Shown here: positions 22,324-33,500 of the stretch, piece by piece
Numbering within the stretch: position 1 is the stretch's first letter
Layout of the letters: every line of letters starts with the position of its first letter
DNA from: Corallococcus sp. AS-1-6
GTDB lineage: Bacteria; Myxococcota; Myxococcia; Myxococcales; Myxococcaceae
Reading direction: 5' to 3'
Length of the DNA stretch: 64,000 nt
Assembly: GCF_020037015.1 (NCBI RefSeq)
Contig: NZ_JAIQDE010000004.1
Span: forward strand, 124,001 to 188,000
Notes under the pieces: model-generated
Seen by the model: only the letters and a program-made list of their open reading frames with translations
The model's database searches: none
Told to the model about the DNA's origin: nothing
Program-made: the position numbers and the translations under genes

Positions 22324-23066
22324 GCGCGCCGCGCTCGCTGAAGTCGGCCCGGCACCGTTCCCGCCCGCGCAGCCTCGTGCGCGGGGATGCGCCGTGCTGC
22401 ACTCAGGCGGAGGCCGTCGCGTGCGCCTGCGGCACCGCCTGGGCCTGTGCGCACCACGGCGAGACACACCGGCCCCATCCGGAGGACAGACGCGTGGCCT
22501 GCACCGCCCGGGACCGCGACATCCGCCCGGTCCTGCGCCAGGAGGTGGGGTTGCGGACCCCGGGCGCGCGCGTCGTCGATGAGCTCGGCCTGTGCCATGG
22601 GTTCGTCCGCGTGGACGTGGCGTCCATCTCCGCGGACTGCCTCCACGGGTACGAGCTCAAGGCGGACCGGGACACGCTCTCCCGGCTGCCGACGCAGGTG
22701 GAGCACTACGGCGCGGCGATGGGCCGGTGCACCCTGGTCACCGGTGTCGCTCACCTCCAGGAGGCGCTGCAGGTGGTGCCGTCCTGGTGGGGCGTCCTCC
22801 GCATCGAGGTGGACCTCTTCGGCCTGCGCTTCGAGCAACTGCGCGAGGCGACGGCGAACCCGGAGCCGGATCCGCTGGCCACCTGCCGCCTGCTGTGGCG
22901 TGACGAGGCGCTCGCGTTCCTCGAGGAACTGGGCGCGGCGCGGGGCGTGCGCGGGAGGTCGCGTGCCGTCCTCTACGCGCGCCTCGTCGAAGAGGTGCCG
23001 GCGGATCAACTCCGCGCCCGCGTGCGCCAGGTGCTACTGCAGCGCGAGGAATGGAGAGCCTCTTGA
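22320..23066 (+). CDS. sce7726-family PD-(D/E)XK-like nuclease
   Basis: A 248-residue protein starting with GTG 22320, overlapping the preceding stop. The N-terminal 60 residues hold several Cys and His (PCCTQAEAVACACGTAWACA) that may bind zinc. The core fits the sce7726 family: RDIRPVLRQEV, E88 in VVDELG, then VRVDVASISADCLHGYELK, in which D99, E112 and K114 form the nuclease-type D...E-x-K site. The rest is helical. Such proteins are often found on phages and islands and are thought to act on DNA. Whether it serves phage recombination or superinfection exclusion is unknown. Confidence 0.65.
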   Translation: MSAPRSLKSARHRSRPRSLVRGDAPCCTQAEAVACACGTAWACAHHGETHRPHPEDRRVACTARDRDIRPVLRQEVGLRTPGARVVDELGLCHGFVRVDVASISADCLHGYELKADRDTLSRLPTQVEHYGAAMGRCTLVTGVAHLQEALQVVPSWWGVLRIEVDLFGLRFEQLREATANPEPDPLATCRLLWRDEALAFLEELGAARGVRGRSRAVLYARLVEEVPADQLRARVRQVLLQREEWRAS

Positions 23067-23749
23067 CAGTCTCGTAGAACCAGCGCACCTTGCATTCCGT
23101 AGTTCGCCGTACTCGCTGGGGCTTCGGCCCAGGTAAGCAGCGGGACTCCACCACCTCCGGTTCGACCGGAACCCATTAGAGCCGCAGCCCGCGAGGCATA
23201 CCCGTGCGACGGGGTGCAGCCCGGGAGGCGGCTCCGGCACCGCGCCCGGCGTCTTACCTCGTCGGGCGAGGGTGCCGTCTTTCGGGGTGGCCCATGCAGC
23301 GCACGAAGACGAGCCGCGAAGCAGTCGATGCAGGCACCGCGTGCGCGCATGGGGCCACCGATGTTTCAGCAATCCCTCGCACCGGCCGCCGAGTGGTACG
23401 GGCTAGCGCTCGCGGTGTGGCCGCGCGCCGCGTCGAGTGTCGCGCAATCCAAGACAGGTTCGATGGTCGCGCGCTCCCGCTGACTTCCGAAGATGGAAGG
23501 CCGAGCAACTCCGGCCGTGGTTGCTCGGAATCCGACGTGCGCCCGGTGGCGCAGCGAGGATGCAAGCAAAAAGTGCAGGCAATCACTTGCAAGCAAAATC
23601 GTCGTGCGATACTGATGTTTCAAGCAGCCTCCGGGGGTGAGTATCCGAGGCTGTGCTCCCCAACGACGTCATCCGCAGTGCGCAGCGCGTCGTATTTCCT
23701 TTTGGCATCGATACTGCACATGCATTCAGACGCCCGACAGGAGGGAGCG
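23067..23749. other. Intergenic region upstream of the excisionase-like gene
   Basis: These 683 bases carry no convincing protein; frames crossing them have unlike codon use and poor composition. Two direct copies of TGCAAGCAAAA lie at 23561-23571 and 23588-23598, 27 bases apart, with an inverted AAGTG/CACTT pair (23571-23575, 23584-23588) between them. An integrase arm-site or excisionase-binding function is possible. The DNA becomes less GC-rich toward the right. Confidence 0.5.
23561..23598. repeat. Direct repeat TGCAAGCAAAA (two copies)
   Basis: Identical 11-bp copies at 23561-23571 and 23588-23598 lie upstream of the excisionase-like gene. Short AT-rich direct repeats near int are typical of arm-type sites bound by tyrosine integrases or of excisionase sites. 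No further full copy was seen near the att region. Confidence 0.5.
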
Positions 23750-24081
23750 GTGAGCGAGAACATCGAGGGCGGTGTTGAACTGGTGGCGCTGGTGCGGCGC
23801 GAAGTGGAGCGCGCACTCAAGGCGCTCCGTGAGACGCCGGCGGCGTCGAGGCCGGAACTGCTGACGCAGGCGGATGCGGCTGCGCTCCTCGGCGTCTCCG
23901 TATCCACCATCCGGAACTGGCTGCGCGACCGGAAGCTGACGAAGTACGGCAGCGGCAAGGTGGTGCGCGTCTCACGCGCGGAGCTGCTCGCGCTGAAGGC
24001 GTCGTCCGCGGAGCCGGACGCCAAGGCTCCGGCGGCGGACGCCGACGCGTGGGCCGCGGCTCGCATGCGGAGGGGCGGGTA

Positions 24082-24082
<1 letters not shown>
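23750..24082 (+). CDS. Excisionase-like HTH protein (Mx8 Uoi-like position)
   Basis: A 110-residue protein starting with GTG 23750 behind AGGAGGGAG. Residues 38-95 contain a helix-turn-helix of the excisionase/MerR-like class (LLTQADAAALLGVSVSTIRN, then WLRDRKLTKYGSGKVVRVSR). Its stop overlaps the integrase ATG (TAATG), so both are co-translated. In Mx8 a small gene upstream of int (uoi) has this place. It probably directs excision by bending DNA near att and may also control the int promoter. Confidence 0.75.
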
Positions 24083-25397
<1,315 letters not shown>

Positions 25398-25408
25398 ACA
25401 AACCTATA

Positions 25409-25480
25409 TGGGCGGAACAGGGATTGAACCTGTGACCATCGCCTTGTAAGGGCGCCGCTCTACCGCTGAGCTATCCGCCC
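25409..25480 (-). tRNA. tRNA-Val (TAC)
   Basis: A 72-base cloverleaf on the minus strand with 5' end 25480. GGGCGGA pairs with TCCGCCC, the D arm is GCTC/GAGC, the anticodon loop is CTTACAA with TAC, and the T arm is ACAGG/CCTGT. CCA is not encoded. It lies upstream of tRNA-Asp in the same transcript. Confidence 0.95.
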
Positions 25481-25511
25481 TGCGCGGCCCCGCCGTGACT
25501 CAGTGAGGCGG

Positions 25512-25540
25512 CTTGTACCGTCCCCCTCCGCTCACGTCAA
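25512..25540 (-). promoter_or_regulatory. Promoter of the tRNA-Val/tRNA-Asp operon
   Basis: On the minus strand TTGACG (25540-25535) and TACAAG (25517-25512) are separated by 17 bases. The -10 box ends 31 bases before the tRNA-Val 5' end. A good match for a housekeeping sigma promoter. Confidence 0.65.
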
Positions 25541-25617
25541 GCATCTGTTTTCGGGGCCCCTGCTGCTCGCTCCGCTCCCTCGGTGGGGAGCGGATCCGAC
25601 GGGCGCGGATCCGCCTG

Positions 25618-25803
25618 CTACCCGGCCCGCACCTTCCACCGCCGCACGCGGCGGCGGGAACGGGGAATCATCAACACGGCGCCCACCAGCAGGGCCACCG
25701 GCACGAACACCAACATCGTCTGCATCATCGCCTCCATGCGCGACACCATACGGAGGCCGTCTGACATCCTGACGGGGAGTTCGTGACTTTCAGGAAACGA
25801 CAC
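25618..25803 (-). CDS. Possible small single-pass membrane protein
   Basis: A 61-residue frame starting with GTG 25803; in-frame ATG codons further in would give 40-50 residues. It contains one membrane segment (MLVFVPVALLVGAVLMI) and a strongly basic cytoplasmic tail (PRSRRRVRRWKVRAG), the positive-inside pattern of a real small protein. No clear ribosome site is seen and no family is recognised. Confidence 0.35.
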   Translation of the reverse strand: MSFPESHELPVRMSDGLRMVSRMEAMMQTMLVFVPVALLVGAVLMIPRSRRRVRRWKVRAG

Positions 25804-25863
25804 TCCAAGCCGCCGGGTTTCCGGCCGTCCTGGCGAGCAGGGGGCCGGACCCGCGGTAGGGGG

Positions 25864-26355
25864 CTATTCGCCTCGGGGAGGACCGCCGCGCCCGCCGTGG
25901 CCGGGACCGTGTGAGCGGCGCTCTGTCTCCAGGAGCGTGCGGGCCTGGGACTTCTGGGCGTCCGTCAGGACCTGCTCGGCCTCCTGGTACGCGGCCAGGT
26001 CGTTGGCGCGGAGCTGCTCGAAGAGGCCCCGGGCCTGCTCATGGGCGGCCTTGTCCTCCGCGGACGGCGTGCCCTGGGTGCGGTCCGGCGGCGCGGGCGG
26101 GCGCAGGGCCTCCAGGGACTGCTTCACGGGCGCGTTCTTCGCGTCGAGCGCCGTTTGGATCCGCTCCAGGCTCGCGGCCTGGGCGTCGGTGAGGGCCAGG
26201 TCCTGGCGGTGGTCGATGAGCACCTGGACGGGCGACTTGCGCTCGAACGGGGGCGGACGGCGCGCGTCCTGGGACGAGCCCTGGGACGTGGGGGTGGAGC
26301 TGGCGAAGGTGGGGACGGCGAACAGCAGGCCCAGCATGAACAGGTGGCGCTTCAT
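25864..26355 (-). CDS. Periplasmic Spy/CpxP-like LTxxQ protein
   Basis: A 163-residue protein; ATG 26355 lies 11 bases after GGAGG. A signal peptide (MKRHLFMLGLLFAVPTFASS) is followed by a Pro/Arg-rich stretch and a helical domain with one LTDAQAASLERIQTAL motif. The LTxxQ motif is the hallmark of Spy/CpxP and the zinc-binding ZraP family, which act as periplasmic chaperones or stress sensors. The tail is Gly/His/Arg-rich (SHGPGHGGRGGPPRGE) and may bind metal. It stands alone, with no sensor kinase gene next to it in view. Confidence 0.65.
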   Translation of the reverse strand: MKRHLFMLGLLFAVPTFASSTPTSQGSSQDARRPPPFERKSPVQVLIDHRQDLALTDAQAASLERIQTALDAKNAPVKQSLEALRPPAPPDRTQGTPSAEDKAAHEQARGLFEQLRANDLAAYQEAEQVLTDAQKSQARTLLETERRSHGPGHGGRGGPPRGE

Positions 26356-26567
26356 GGTGATGGGTACCTCCGATTGCACAGGATGACCGCACCCGGAAGG
26401 CCCATGGACTGAGGGCACGAGGACACCGTGAGGGACTCATGGGAGGGGTTTGTCCCCCACGGCGTCCCGTGCCGCTCAGGCCCGGGGCTCCGGGCTGACA
26501 CGGTGCAAGGTGCTCCCGCCATGTGCCGCGAAAATGTCCCGCGCGTTACCGAATGTGTTCGTGGCCG

Positions 26568-29500
26568 CTATTCGGCCGCGGTCCGGATTTCCCGCGCCGG
26601 GGCCGGGGCGGTGCCGCCGAGCGCCCGGTAGATGTTGAACCACGCCAGATAGGCGCGCCAGGCCGGGTCCCGCTGCTCGAGGAGCGTCCGCCGGGCCTGC
26701 TCCATCCGCTGGGGCACGTCGAACGGCATCCGCGTCCCGTCCTCGGATTGCAACTGCGCCGCGAACCAGAGCACGTCCAACTGGCCCGCATCGACTGGCG
26801 CGTGCGTGCGCGCCATCATCGAGTCGGCGTGCTCCAGCGCCTTGCCCAGCCACCGAGCCGCCCGCGCGGGGTCGCGGCGGTCCACGGCGTTCTCCGCCAG
26901 CCGCAGCTCCGCCAGCGTCACCGCGCGGAGGTCCTCGTCGCGCTCCAGCTCGTCGAACTGCTCCAGGAACAGCGCGCGCCGCTGCTCCAGCGCGCGGGCC
27001 GCGGCGTCCATGCGCCCCAGCCGCGTCTCCGCGTTGGCGCGCAGCCCCGCGGCGATGATGCGATACGCGCGCTGGACGAATCCGGGCGTGGCGTGCGCCT
27101 GCTTCAGCGTGGCTTGCACGGCGGGCGTCGCCAGGTCCCGGTCCACCTGGTCCAGGTCCTCCAGCGCCCGCTGGGGCTTGTCCGCGCCCAGCGCCGCGCC
27201 GCAGCGGGCCAGCCGCAGCACCATCCGGTTGCGCAGGCCCTCCTCGTCGCGGGGGCCGGCTTCGATGCCGGGCAGCGCGCGGTCGTAGATCGCCAGGGCC
27301 CGCTCGAACCGGCCCGCGGCCAGGTTGTAGAGCGCCGCGCGGTCCGTCACCAGGGGGATGAACCGGGCCAGCTTCGGCGCGGCCTCCACCGTCGCCAGGG
27401 CCTTGTCCGCCGCCTGCGCGGCCTCCGCCTCGCGGTTGACGTGCAGGAGCGCCCGCGCCCGGGCCAGGGCCACCGACAGCCCCGCCGCGCTGTCCGCGTA
27501 GGGCAGCTTGTCTCGCTCGTCCAGGTAGCCCAGGGCGATGTGGTGGTTGCCCACCTGCGTGTGCAGCAGCCCCAGCGCGCCGAGGATCATGGCCTTGTAG
27601 CGCGCGTTGTTGCGCACCAGGTCCAGGGCGACCAGGTAGTGGCGGTTGGCGCGCTCGGCGGCGGCGGGGTTCCGGCCGCGCAGGAAGTCCTCGTGGTGGA
27701 TGGCCCCCATGAGCGCCTGCACCTCGCGCTGGTTCTTGAGCTCCTGCCACGCCGCGCGCAGCTCCGCGAGGCCGGTCTTCACCGCCTGGGCGTGGGCGGC
27801 GTCATCCAGCTTGGACAGCCGGCGCGTCGTCACGTAGGCCTTCACGAAGTGCGCGAGCGGCACGGCCTTGCCCGGCACCTCCGTGGTGACCTCCTTCATC
27901 ACCACGTCGGGGGCCACGCCCGCGCGCAGGCGCAGGCTCATGGACTCGACGGCGCTCTCCAGCGAGCCCGTCCGCCGCGTCACCAGGTCGAAGTCCGCGC
28001 GCGCCTCGTCCATCCGCTCCCTCCCCATGCGGCGGTAGGCGCGGCCCATCAGCGCGCGGCGGAACAGCCGCTCCGCCCGGCGCCGCTCCTCGGTGCCGGC
28101 CGGGGCGTCGTCGACGTAGAGCGTCGCCAGGGCCTCCATCACGCCGTCCGCGCCCAGGCTCGCCGCGCGCTCGGCGGCGTCCTGCACCACCACGCGGCGC
28201 CGGAGCGGATCCGTCTGCTGTTGGTAGAACGCGACCAGGGCGTCCCGGACGGGGCGGGGAGGGCGCTCCACGTTCAACGCGTTGACGTGGCGGCCCAGCT
28301 CCAGGGCGAACGCATACGGCGTCCCGGGGGGCTCCGCCGCGAGCGCCTGGGCCATGGCGGCGTCCGCCTCCGCGTAGGGACGACCCCGGTACAGGGCGCG
28401 GACGGCGCCTCGCGCGAAGTCGAGCTGGTCGTCCTGCTTGAAGACCTTGTTCTGGGAGAGCTTTCGGCCGGCGGCGACCAGCGCGTCCCGGTCATCGAGC
28501 TCGCGGTACAGCGCGTCCGCCTGCTCGTACCAGCCCTCCAGCACCGCGCGCGGCGTGGTGTCCGTCAGCAGGGCGGCCTCCAGCTCCTGCCGGGCGAGCG
28601 TGAAGTCGCCGGACGCCTGCGCCAGCTCGCTGCGCACCACGTGCCGGTAGACGGCGGAGGGCGGGCTGGGCGCCGCGGCGGGGTCCAGGGCCGCCATGCG
28701 TTGGCGTTCCGCCTCCTGCAGCTCGTCCACCATGCGGCCCCGGTCGCGCTCCTTCAGGGCCTTCCGGTGGGCGATGAGGATGCGCAGCGGCTCCGACAGC
28801 CCGGCGGTGACGGGGTCGTCCACCTTCGACATCTGACGGGCGTAGAAGTCCGCGGCGTCGAAGTCGCCAGAGGCCAGGTGCAGTTGGCTCAGGCGCATCA
28901 TCAACAACCGGCGGAGCTTGGGCCGCGTCTCGAGCAGCAGGCGCTGGCGGTAGAGGAGGAGCTGATCCGCGCGCCGGCCCACCATGCCCAGCTCCTCGTT
29001 GAGGCGGGGCACGTCCCATTCGCCGGGCACCTGGCCGTCCAGCGGCAGGCGATACACGTCCAGCGACTGGCCCCGGGAACAGGTGGTGATGAGCGACACG
29101 GCGGTGGGGGCCGGGTACTCGCAGTTCCACGCCTGACTGGTGAGCTGGTCCGGGCTGGCGGCGGCGGCCCGGGCGGGCGCGTCGTCGCGCTCGGAGGCGA
29201 AGGGCACGCGGAACAGCACCCCGCTGTCGCTCGCGTCAATCACCCCGTCCCCGTTGGAGTCGGTGAAGAACTGCACCACGTACAGCGAGCGCCCGTCGCG
29301 CGCGAACACCGGCTGGCCCGTCTGCCCCGGGATGTCCAGCGTCAGCGGGACGGGGGCCGCGCCGGGGACGTCCAGGCGGACGGCCTCCAGGTGCGGCGCC
29401 GCTCTCGCCGCGAAGCCCGGCCCCACCGCCTGCACGGAGCGTTGGACCGGGACGTACACCAGCCAGCGTCCATCCGGAGAGAAGGCGGGGCTGGTCAGGT

Positions 29501-30026
29501 TGCGCTCTAACAGCGGCGTCACGTGCCACCCGGCCCCGAGCGCCACCTTCGACAGCCGCAGGTCGCCCTGGATGGTCGCGCGGCTCACCAGGGCGATGTG
29601 CGTGTCGTCGATCCACTCCGCCTGCAGCGCGCTCGTCTCCTCTTCCAGACAGCGGCGCTCCTTCGCCTCCGGCAGGTCCCTCACGCAGAGCTGGCCGCTG
29701 GCCTGGGTGCGGAACGAGATGTAGAGCAACTGCTTGCCATTGGGGCTGATGCGCGGCCACGTCACGTCCGCGCCTTCGTCGAAGAGGCGGCGCTCGCGGC
29801 CCTTCTCCAGGTCCTGGGCGAAGACCTCCGTCGCGATGTCCCGGTTGGACACGAACAGCAGCGAGTTCTCGTCGGGCCCCAACTGCCCCAGGAACTGGTC
29901 GCCCATGCCCACGGTGAGCCGCTCGGGCAGGCGCATGCCCCCGTCGTTCTCGTCGTCCTGGGCCCAGGCGCCGCTCGCGACGAGGAAGACCAGGGCCAGG
30001 AGCCAGGGGCCGGGGCGCTTCAGCAC
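26568..30026 (-). CDS. Envelope protein with TolB-like beta-propeller and TPR repeats
   Basis: A 1152-residue protein; GTG 30026 lies behind GGGGAGAGAA and overlaps the previous gene by 7 bases. Signal peptide: MLKRPGPWLLALVFLVASGAWAQ. Residues 45-350 contain TolB/PD40-type propeller repeats (PRISPNGKQLLYIS, PAFSPDGRWLVYV, PVFARDGRSLYVV) and an EF-hand-like calcium motif at about 255-268 (DSNGDGVIDASDSG). From about 380 onward the protein is helical with many TPR-like pairs (ALMGRAYRRMGRERMDEARA, ALAIYDRALPG). It probably acts as a periplasmic scaffold for the upstream lipoprotein and AsmA-like protein in the same operon. Confidence 0.7.
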   Translation of the reverse strand: MLKRPGPWLLALVFLVASGAWAQDDENDGGMRLPERLTVGMGDQFLGQLGPDENSLLFVSNRDIATEVFAQDLEKGRERRLFDEGADVTWPRISPNGKQLLYISFRTQASGQLCVRDLPEAKERRCLEEETSALQAEWIDDTHIALVSRATIQGDLRLSKVALGAGWHVTPLLERNLTSPAFSPDGRWLVYVPVQRSVQAVGPGFAARAAPHLEAVRLDVPGAAPVPLTLDIPGQTGQPVFARDGRSLYVVQFFTDSNGDGVIDASDSGVLFRVPFASERDDAPARAAAASPDQLTSQAWNCEYPAPTAVSLITTCSRGQSLDVYRLPLDGQVPGEWDVPRLNEELGMVGRRADQLLLYRQRLLLETRPKLRRLLMMRLSQLHLASGDFDAADFYARQMSKVDDPVTAGLSEPLRILIAHRKALKERDRGRMVDELQEAERQRMAALDPAAAPSPPSAVYRHVVRSELAQASGDFTLARQELEAALLTDTTPRAVLEGWYEQADALYRELDDRDALVAAGRKLSQNKVFKQDDQLDFARGAVRALYRGRPYAEADAAMAQALAAEPPGTPYAFALELGRHVNALNVERPPRPVRDALVAFYQQQTDPLRRRVVVQDAAERAASLGADGVMEALATLYVDDAPAGTEERRRAERLFRRALMGRAYRRMGRERMDEARADFDLVTRRTGSLESAVESMSLRLRAGVAPDVVMKEVTTEVPGKAVPLAHFVKAYVTTRRLSKLDDAAHAQAVKTGLAELRAAWQELKNQREVQALMGAIHHEDFLRGRNPAAAERANRHYLVALDLVRNNARYKAMILGALGLLHTQVGNHHIALGYLDERDKLPYADSAAGLSVALARARALLHVNREAEAAQAADKALATVEAAPKLARFIPLVTDRAALYNLAAGRFERALAIYDRALPGIEAGPRDEEGLRNRMVLRLARCGAALGADKPQRALEDLDQVDRDLATPAVQATLKQAHATPGFVQRAYRIIAAGLRANAETRLGRMDAAARALEQRRALFLEQFDELERDEDLRAVTLAELRLAENAVDRRDPARAARWLGKALEHADSMMARTHAPVDAGQLDVLWFAAQLQSEDGTRMPFDVPQRMEQARRTLLEQRDPAWRAYLAWFNIYRALGGTAPAPAREIRTAAE

Positions 30027-30559
30027 TTCTTCTCTCCCCAGGTGCCGTCCTCGGCCTCCACCCAGCCGCCGCAGACGACGCCCTCCGCGTGCGCCAGGCG
30101 CCAGTTCTGGCGCAGCGTCGCTTCCGGCACGCCGGGGCGCACGGTCTTCATCCACTGCCACAGTTGGCGCCGGGCCCGGTTCACGCGCTCCACCAGGGCG
30201 GCGTCATCCGCGGACACGCGCCCCGCCGTGCACTGGCGCCGCGTGAGCACCAGCAGCCCGTCCCTGCCCTCGCCCACGCAGTGGCGCCGCACCAGGTCGT
30301 CCACGCGATCCGCCTGCGTCTTGCCCAGGTTCTCCACCAGCGGCGGGGGCTGGATGCCCAGGTCCTCCAGTTGGTTGGGCGTCAGCGGCACCGGCGTGGG
30401 GTTCATGCCCGCGCGCGCCAGCCGCTGCTCCACGTCCTTGTACGAGCCCGCGGCCTGCTCCTCGAGCGCCGTCGCCCGGTCCACCATGACGATCTCCGGG
30501 GCGCGGATGCACCCGGGGGCGGCGAGGGCGGCCACGAGCAACAACCCACGGTGTCTCAT
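30020..30559 (-). CDS. Lipoprotein with DUF1318 (YdbL-like) domain
   Basis: A 179-residue protein; its ATG overlaps the AsmA-like stop (ATGA). Lipoprotein signal MRHRGLLLVAALAAPGC, with Cys 17 lipidated. The N-terminal mature part (APEIVMVDRATALEEQAAGS) is typical of DUF1318 lipoproteins. The C-terminal part, with VERVNRARRQLWQWMK and WRLAHAEGV, then GGWVEAEDGTW, follows the YdbL pattern of a helix with N-x-A-R and a closing G-x-W. In E. coli YdbL is the chaperone of the AsmA-like YdbH in an inter-membrane lipid bridge. Here it sits between an AsmA-like gene and a TPR gene. Confidence 0.7.
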   Translation of the reverse strand: MRHRGLLLVAALAAPGCIRAPEIVMVDRATALEEQAAGSYKDVEQRLARAGMNPTPVPLTPNQLEDLGIQPPPLVENLGKTQADRVDDLVRRHCVGEGRDGLLVLTRRQCTAGRVSADDAALVERVNRARRQLWQWMKTVRPGVPEATLRQNWRLAHAEGVVCGGWVEAEDGTWGEKKC

Positions 30560-33500
30560 TGCAGGGCCTCCGGAGGGGTCATGGAAGTGATGAGGCGGTC
30601 GACGATGGGGCCCAGGGGGATGCCCCGGATTTCATCGATGCTGACCAGTTGGGCCAGGCCACCCATGGTGATGAGCAGGCTGCCGAAGCCCTGCTTGAAG
30701 CTCACGCGCACGTGCTCCGGATACCCCAGGCCCAGCGCGTAGCGGACGCGGTTGGTGGCGGGGTCGGTGTGGTGCGGGTCCTCCAGGTCCAGGAGGTCCA
30801 GGAGGTGGCGGTTGCCGATGCGCAGGATCTCCGCGCGCCCGTTGATGCTGCGGTCCCTTGCGGAGATGACCATGGCGGCGTTGCCGTCAAAGGGCTCGCC
30901 CCGGGAGGACTTCACGCCCGTGGCCCTCACGTGGGCCTCCAGCGTGGAGTGCTTGCCCTGCCAGTTCAGCATGCACTGGCCGGTGACGCGGCCTCCGCGG
31001 ACGCCCATCTCCAGTTGGCTCATGGAGAACACGTTCTGGTTGATGGCCAGGTTGCCCGCCAGCGGCGCGAGGGTCATCCACGGCGTGGTGATGCGGTCCG
31101 CGGACAGGAAGCCGCTGCGCGTGAGCAGCGGGTGCTGATCCGCGAAGCGCAGCATCGAGTAGGGGTTCACGTCCAGGTCGTTCAAGAGCCGCACGCCGTC
31201 CTGGGAGACCTCCACGTTCTCCGTCAGCGGCACGTCGCCGTTGAGCGCCTCCACCTCGATGCCGGACTCGGGCATCCGCACGTTCACGTCCTGGAGCTTG
31301 AGGTTGGAGGAGGTGCGGAAGACCACCAGGTCCGGCGACGCCACCCGGAAGTCCACCGTGACCTTGCCGCTGCCTTCGACCTGGCCGGGCCGCGCGAGGT
31401 GGGCCAGGTCCTGCTCCAGCGAGCCCCGGAGCCCCATGCGCTGCTGCTCATTGCTCAGGTCGAGCCGCCCCCGGACCTTCAGCAGCGTCTGGGTGCCTCC
31501 ATTGGACAGCCGCAGGTCCGGGACGCGGATGACGCCGGTGGGCTTGCGCACGACGGAGAACGACGCCTCCACGTCCTGGACGGGGTAGGGCAGCGCGGGC
31601 TTCTGCTCCAGCGAGCGGACCTTCACGAGCTGCTTCAGCTCGAGGTCCCCCTGCTCCCATTGGTCGGTGAAGGTGGCGGTGCTGTCGCTGGACAGGTCCG
31701 CGAAGGTCAGCCGGCGGTCGTTCCGGCTGACGGTGAGCTTCTCCACCGCCAGGGTCGTGCGGACGGTGCGCTGGGAGCCCTCGGCGCGCGACTCGGCCTG
31801 CCAGCGCAGGGCGGGGACGTTGAGGGTCTGGTCCGCCTGCTTCCAGCGCACGCCGCGCAGGTCCACGTGCGCCTTGCCCTCGAAGCTGGCGGCGCGCGGA
31901 GGCATGGGGGCCAGGCGGAAGCTTCCGTCGGAGCCCAGGTGCGTGATGAGGCCCGTCAGCGTGCCGTGCAGCTCGCCGGTCATCGCGAGCTTGGAGGGGT
32001 CCACCTCCGGGGGCACCCGCGCCTTCGCCAGCAGCGGCGACAGCGGGCCCAGCGGCGGGAAGTCGCCCTTCACGTCCATGCGGAGCGCGCGGGCCTTCCG
32101 GTCGTACGCGAGCGCCGCGTCGGCCGCGACTTTCAGGCCCTCCTGGCCGTTGAGCCCCAGCTTGAGCCAGAGCCTGCGGCGGTCGATGTCGAACGTCAGC
32201 GTCTGGTGCTGGGTGCCCGCGTCGGTCTCTCCGATGCGCAGCCCCTCGACCTTCAGGTCCAGGGCTCCCTGGTGCTTCCAGGCGTCTCCCTGGGAGCGCA
32301 GCGCGAGGGTGGTGCTGGCGGCCGACACGTCGTCCCAGCCCGCGCGCCGCAGGCGCAGCTCCGTCTGATGATCCACGCGCGGCGAGGGCTCGAAGAGGGC
32401 GTTGAGTCTGCCCTTGGATGCCAGCGTCACGGCGAGCTGTTTCCAGGGGAAGCGCGCGGCGACGTCCTCCGGGATGAAGGGCCTCGCGATGACGAGGTCC
32501 GGCAGTTGGGCGTCCAGCGTGTACGCCACGTCGTCGGTGCCCTTCGTGGCGTCCAGCGACGCGTGCAGCGTGCCCACGTCCAGCTCCAGCCGCGCGCGGG
32601 CCCTGCTCAGCCGTGGCTCCTCCATCGTGGGGAAGGCTTCCGTCACGTGGAGCCGCACGCGCGCGGGACCGTTCAGCACCTCGCGGCCCTCGGTGGTGAT
32701 CCGCAGCGACTCCACGGGCAGGTCCGCCTTCAGCGCGAAGGGGGGCTTCGCGGTGAGGGGCACCTGGAGGTTGAAGCCCAGGCGCTCCGCCAGCGCCCGG
32801 TATCCGGAGGCACGGACGTCCAGGGCCTCCACCCGGGCGGACAAGGCCGCGTCCCCCGCGACCCGGAAGGGCGAGGCGAGGTCGGGCCGTAGCTGCTTCC
32901 CGGTCAGCTCGCCGGAGGCCTTCGGAACGCGGACCGGTGTCGCACCGCCAATGTCGAGTCCCTGGAGCGCGAACGCGAGCCGGGCGGCCAGTCCCTGGGG
33001 CGCGTCCGGGGTCGCCGTCAGCGAGAGGCGTCCATCGCCCAGCTCCACCTTGAGCTCCTTCTGCACGAGGAGGAGCTTCGCCACGTCGACGTCCAGCCCG
33101 AGCCGGCCCCGGGCCCCCAGTTGGGGCATGTCGCTGAGCGTGACCTCCCGGGCCTCCAGGTGCACCTTGCCTCGCTCCAGGGAGAACGGGCGCAGGTCCT
33201 CGGGAATCCATCGCAGCAGCCGCCCGAGGTCCACGTCCGCCAGGGCCTGCACCAGGACGGGAGGGACCTCCGCCGCATCCGGGAGCACCAGTTGGGCCTG
33301 CACCTCGGCGCTGTCGGTCAGCCGCGTGCGCTCCAGCTCGACGGTGGTGTGTTGCTTCGCGGTGTCGAACTTCGCCGTCACCGCGCCGTGCAGCAGCGAG
33401 CGGAGCGTGAAGCGCGGATCGAAGGTCTGCCTCGCGACGTCCAGGTCCACCTTCACGTGCGCGGCGTCCGTGCTCGCATCCACCGACAGGGCCAGCTCCA

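Noticed and set aside
23204-23749. Longer start for the excisionase-like gene
   Set aside because: Codons upstream of 23750 have a different composition, and a strong AGGAGGGAG site precedes GTG 23750.
26523-29510. Plus-strand open frame of 995 codons
   Set aside because: It is antisense to the propeller-TPR gene and shows the His/Gln/Arg-rich composition of a mirror frame in high-GC DNA.
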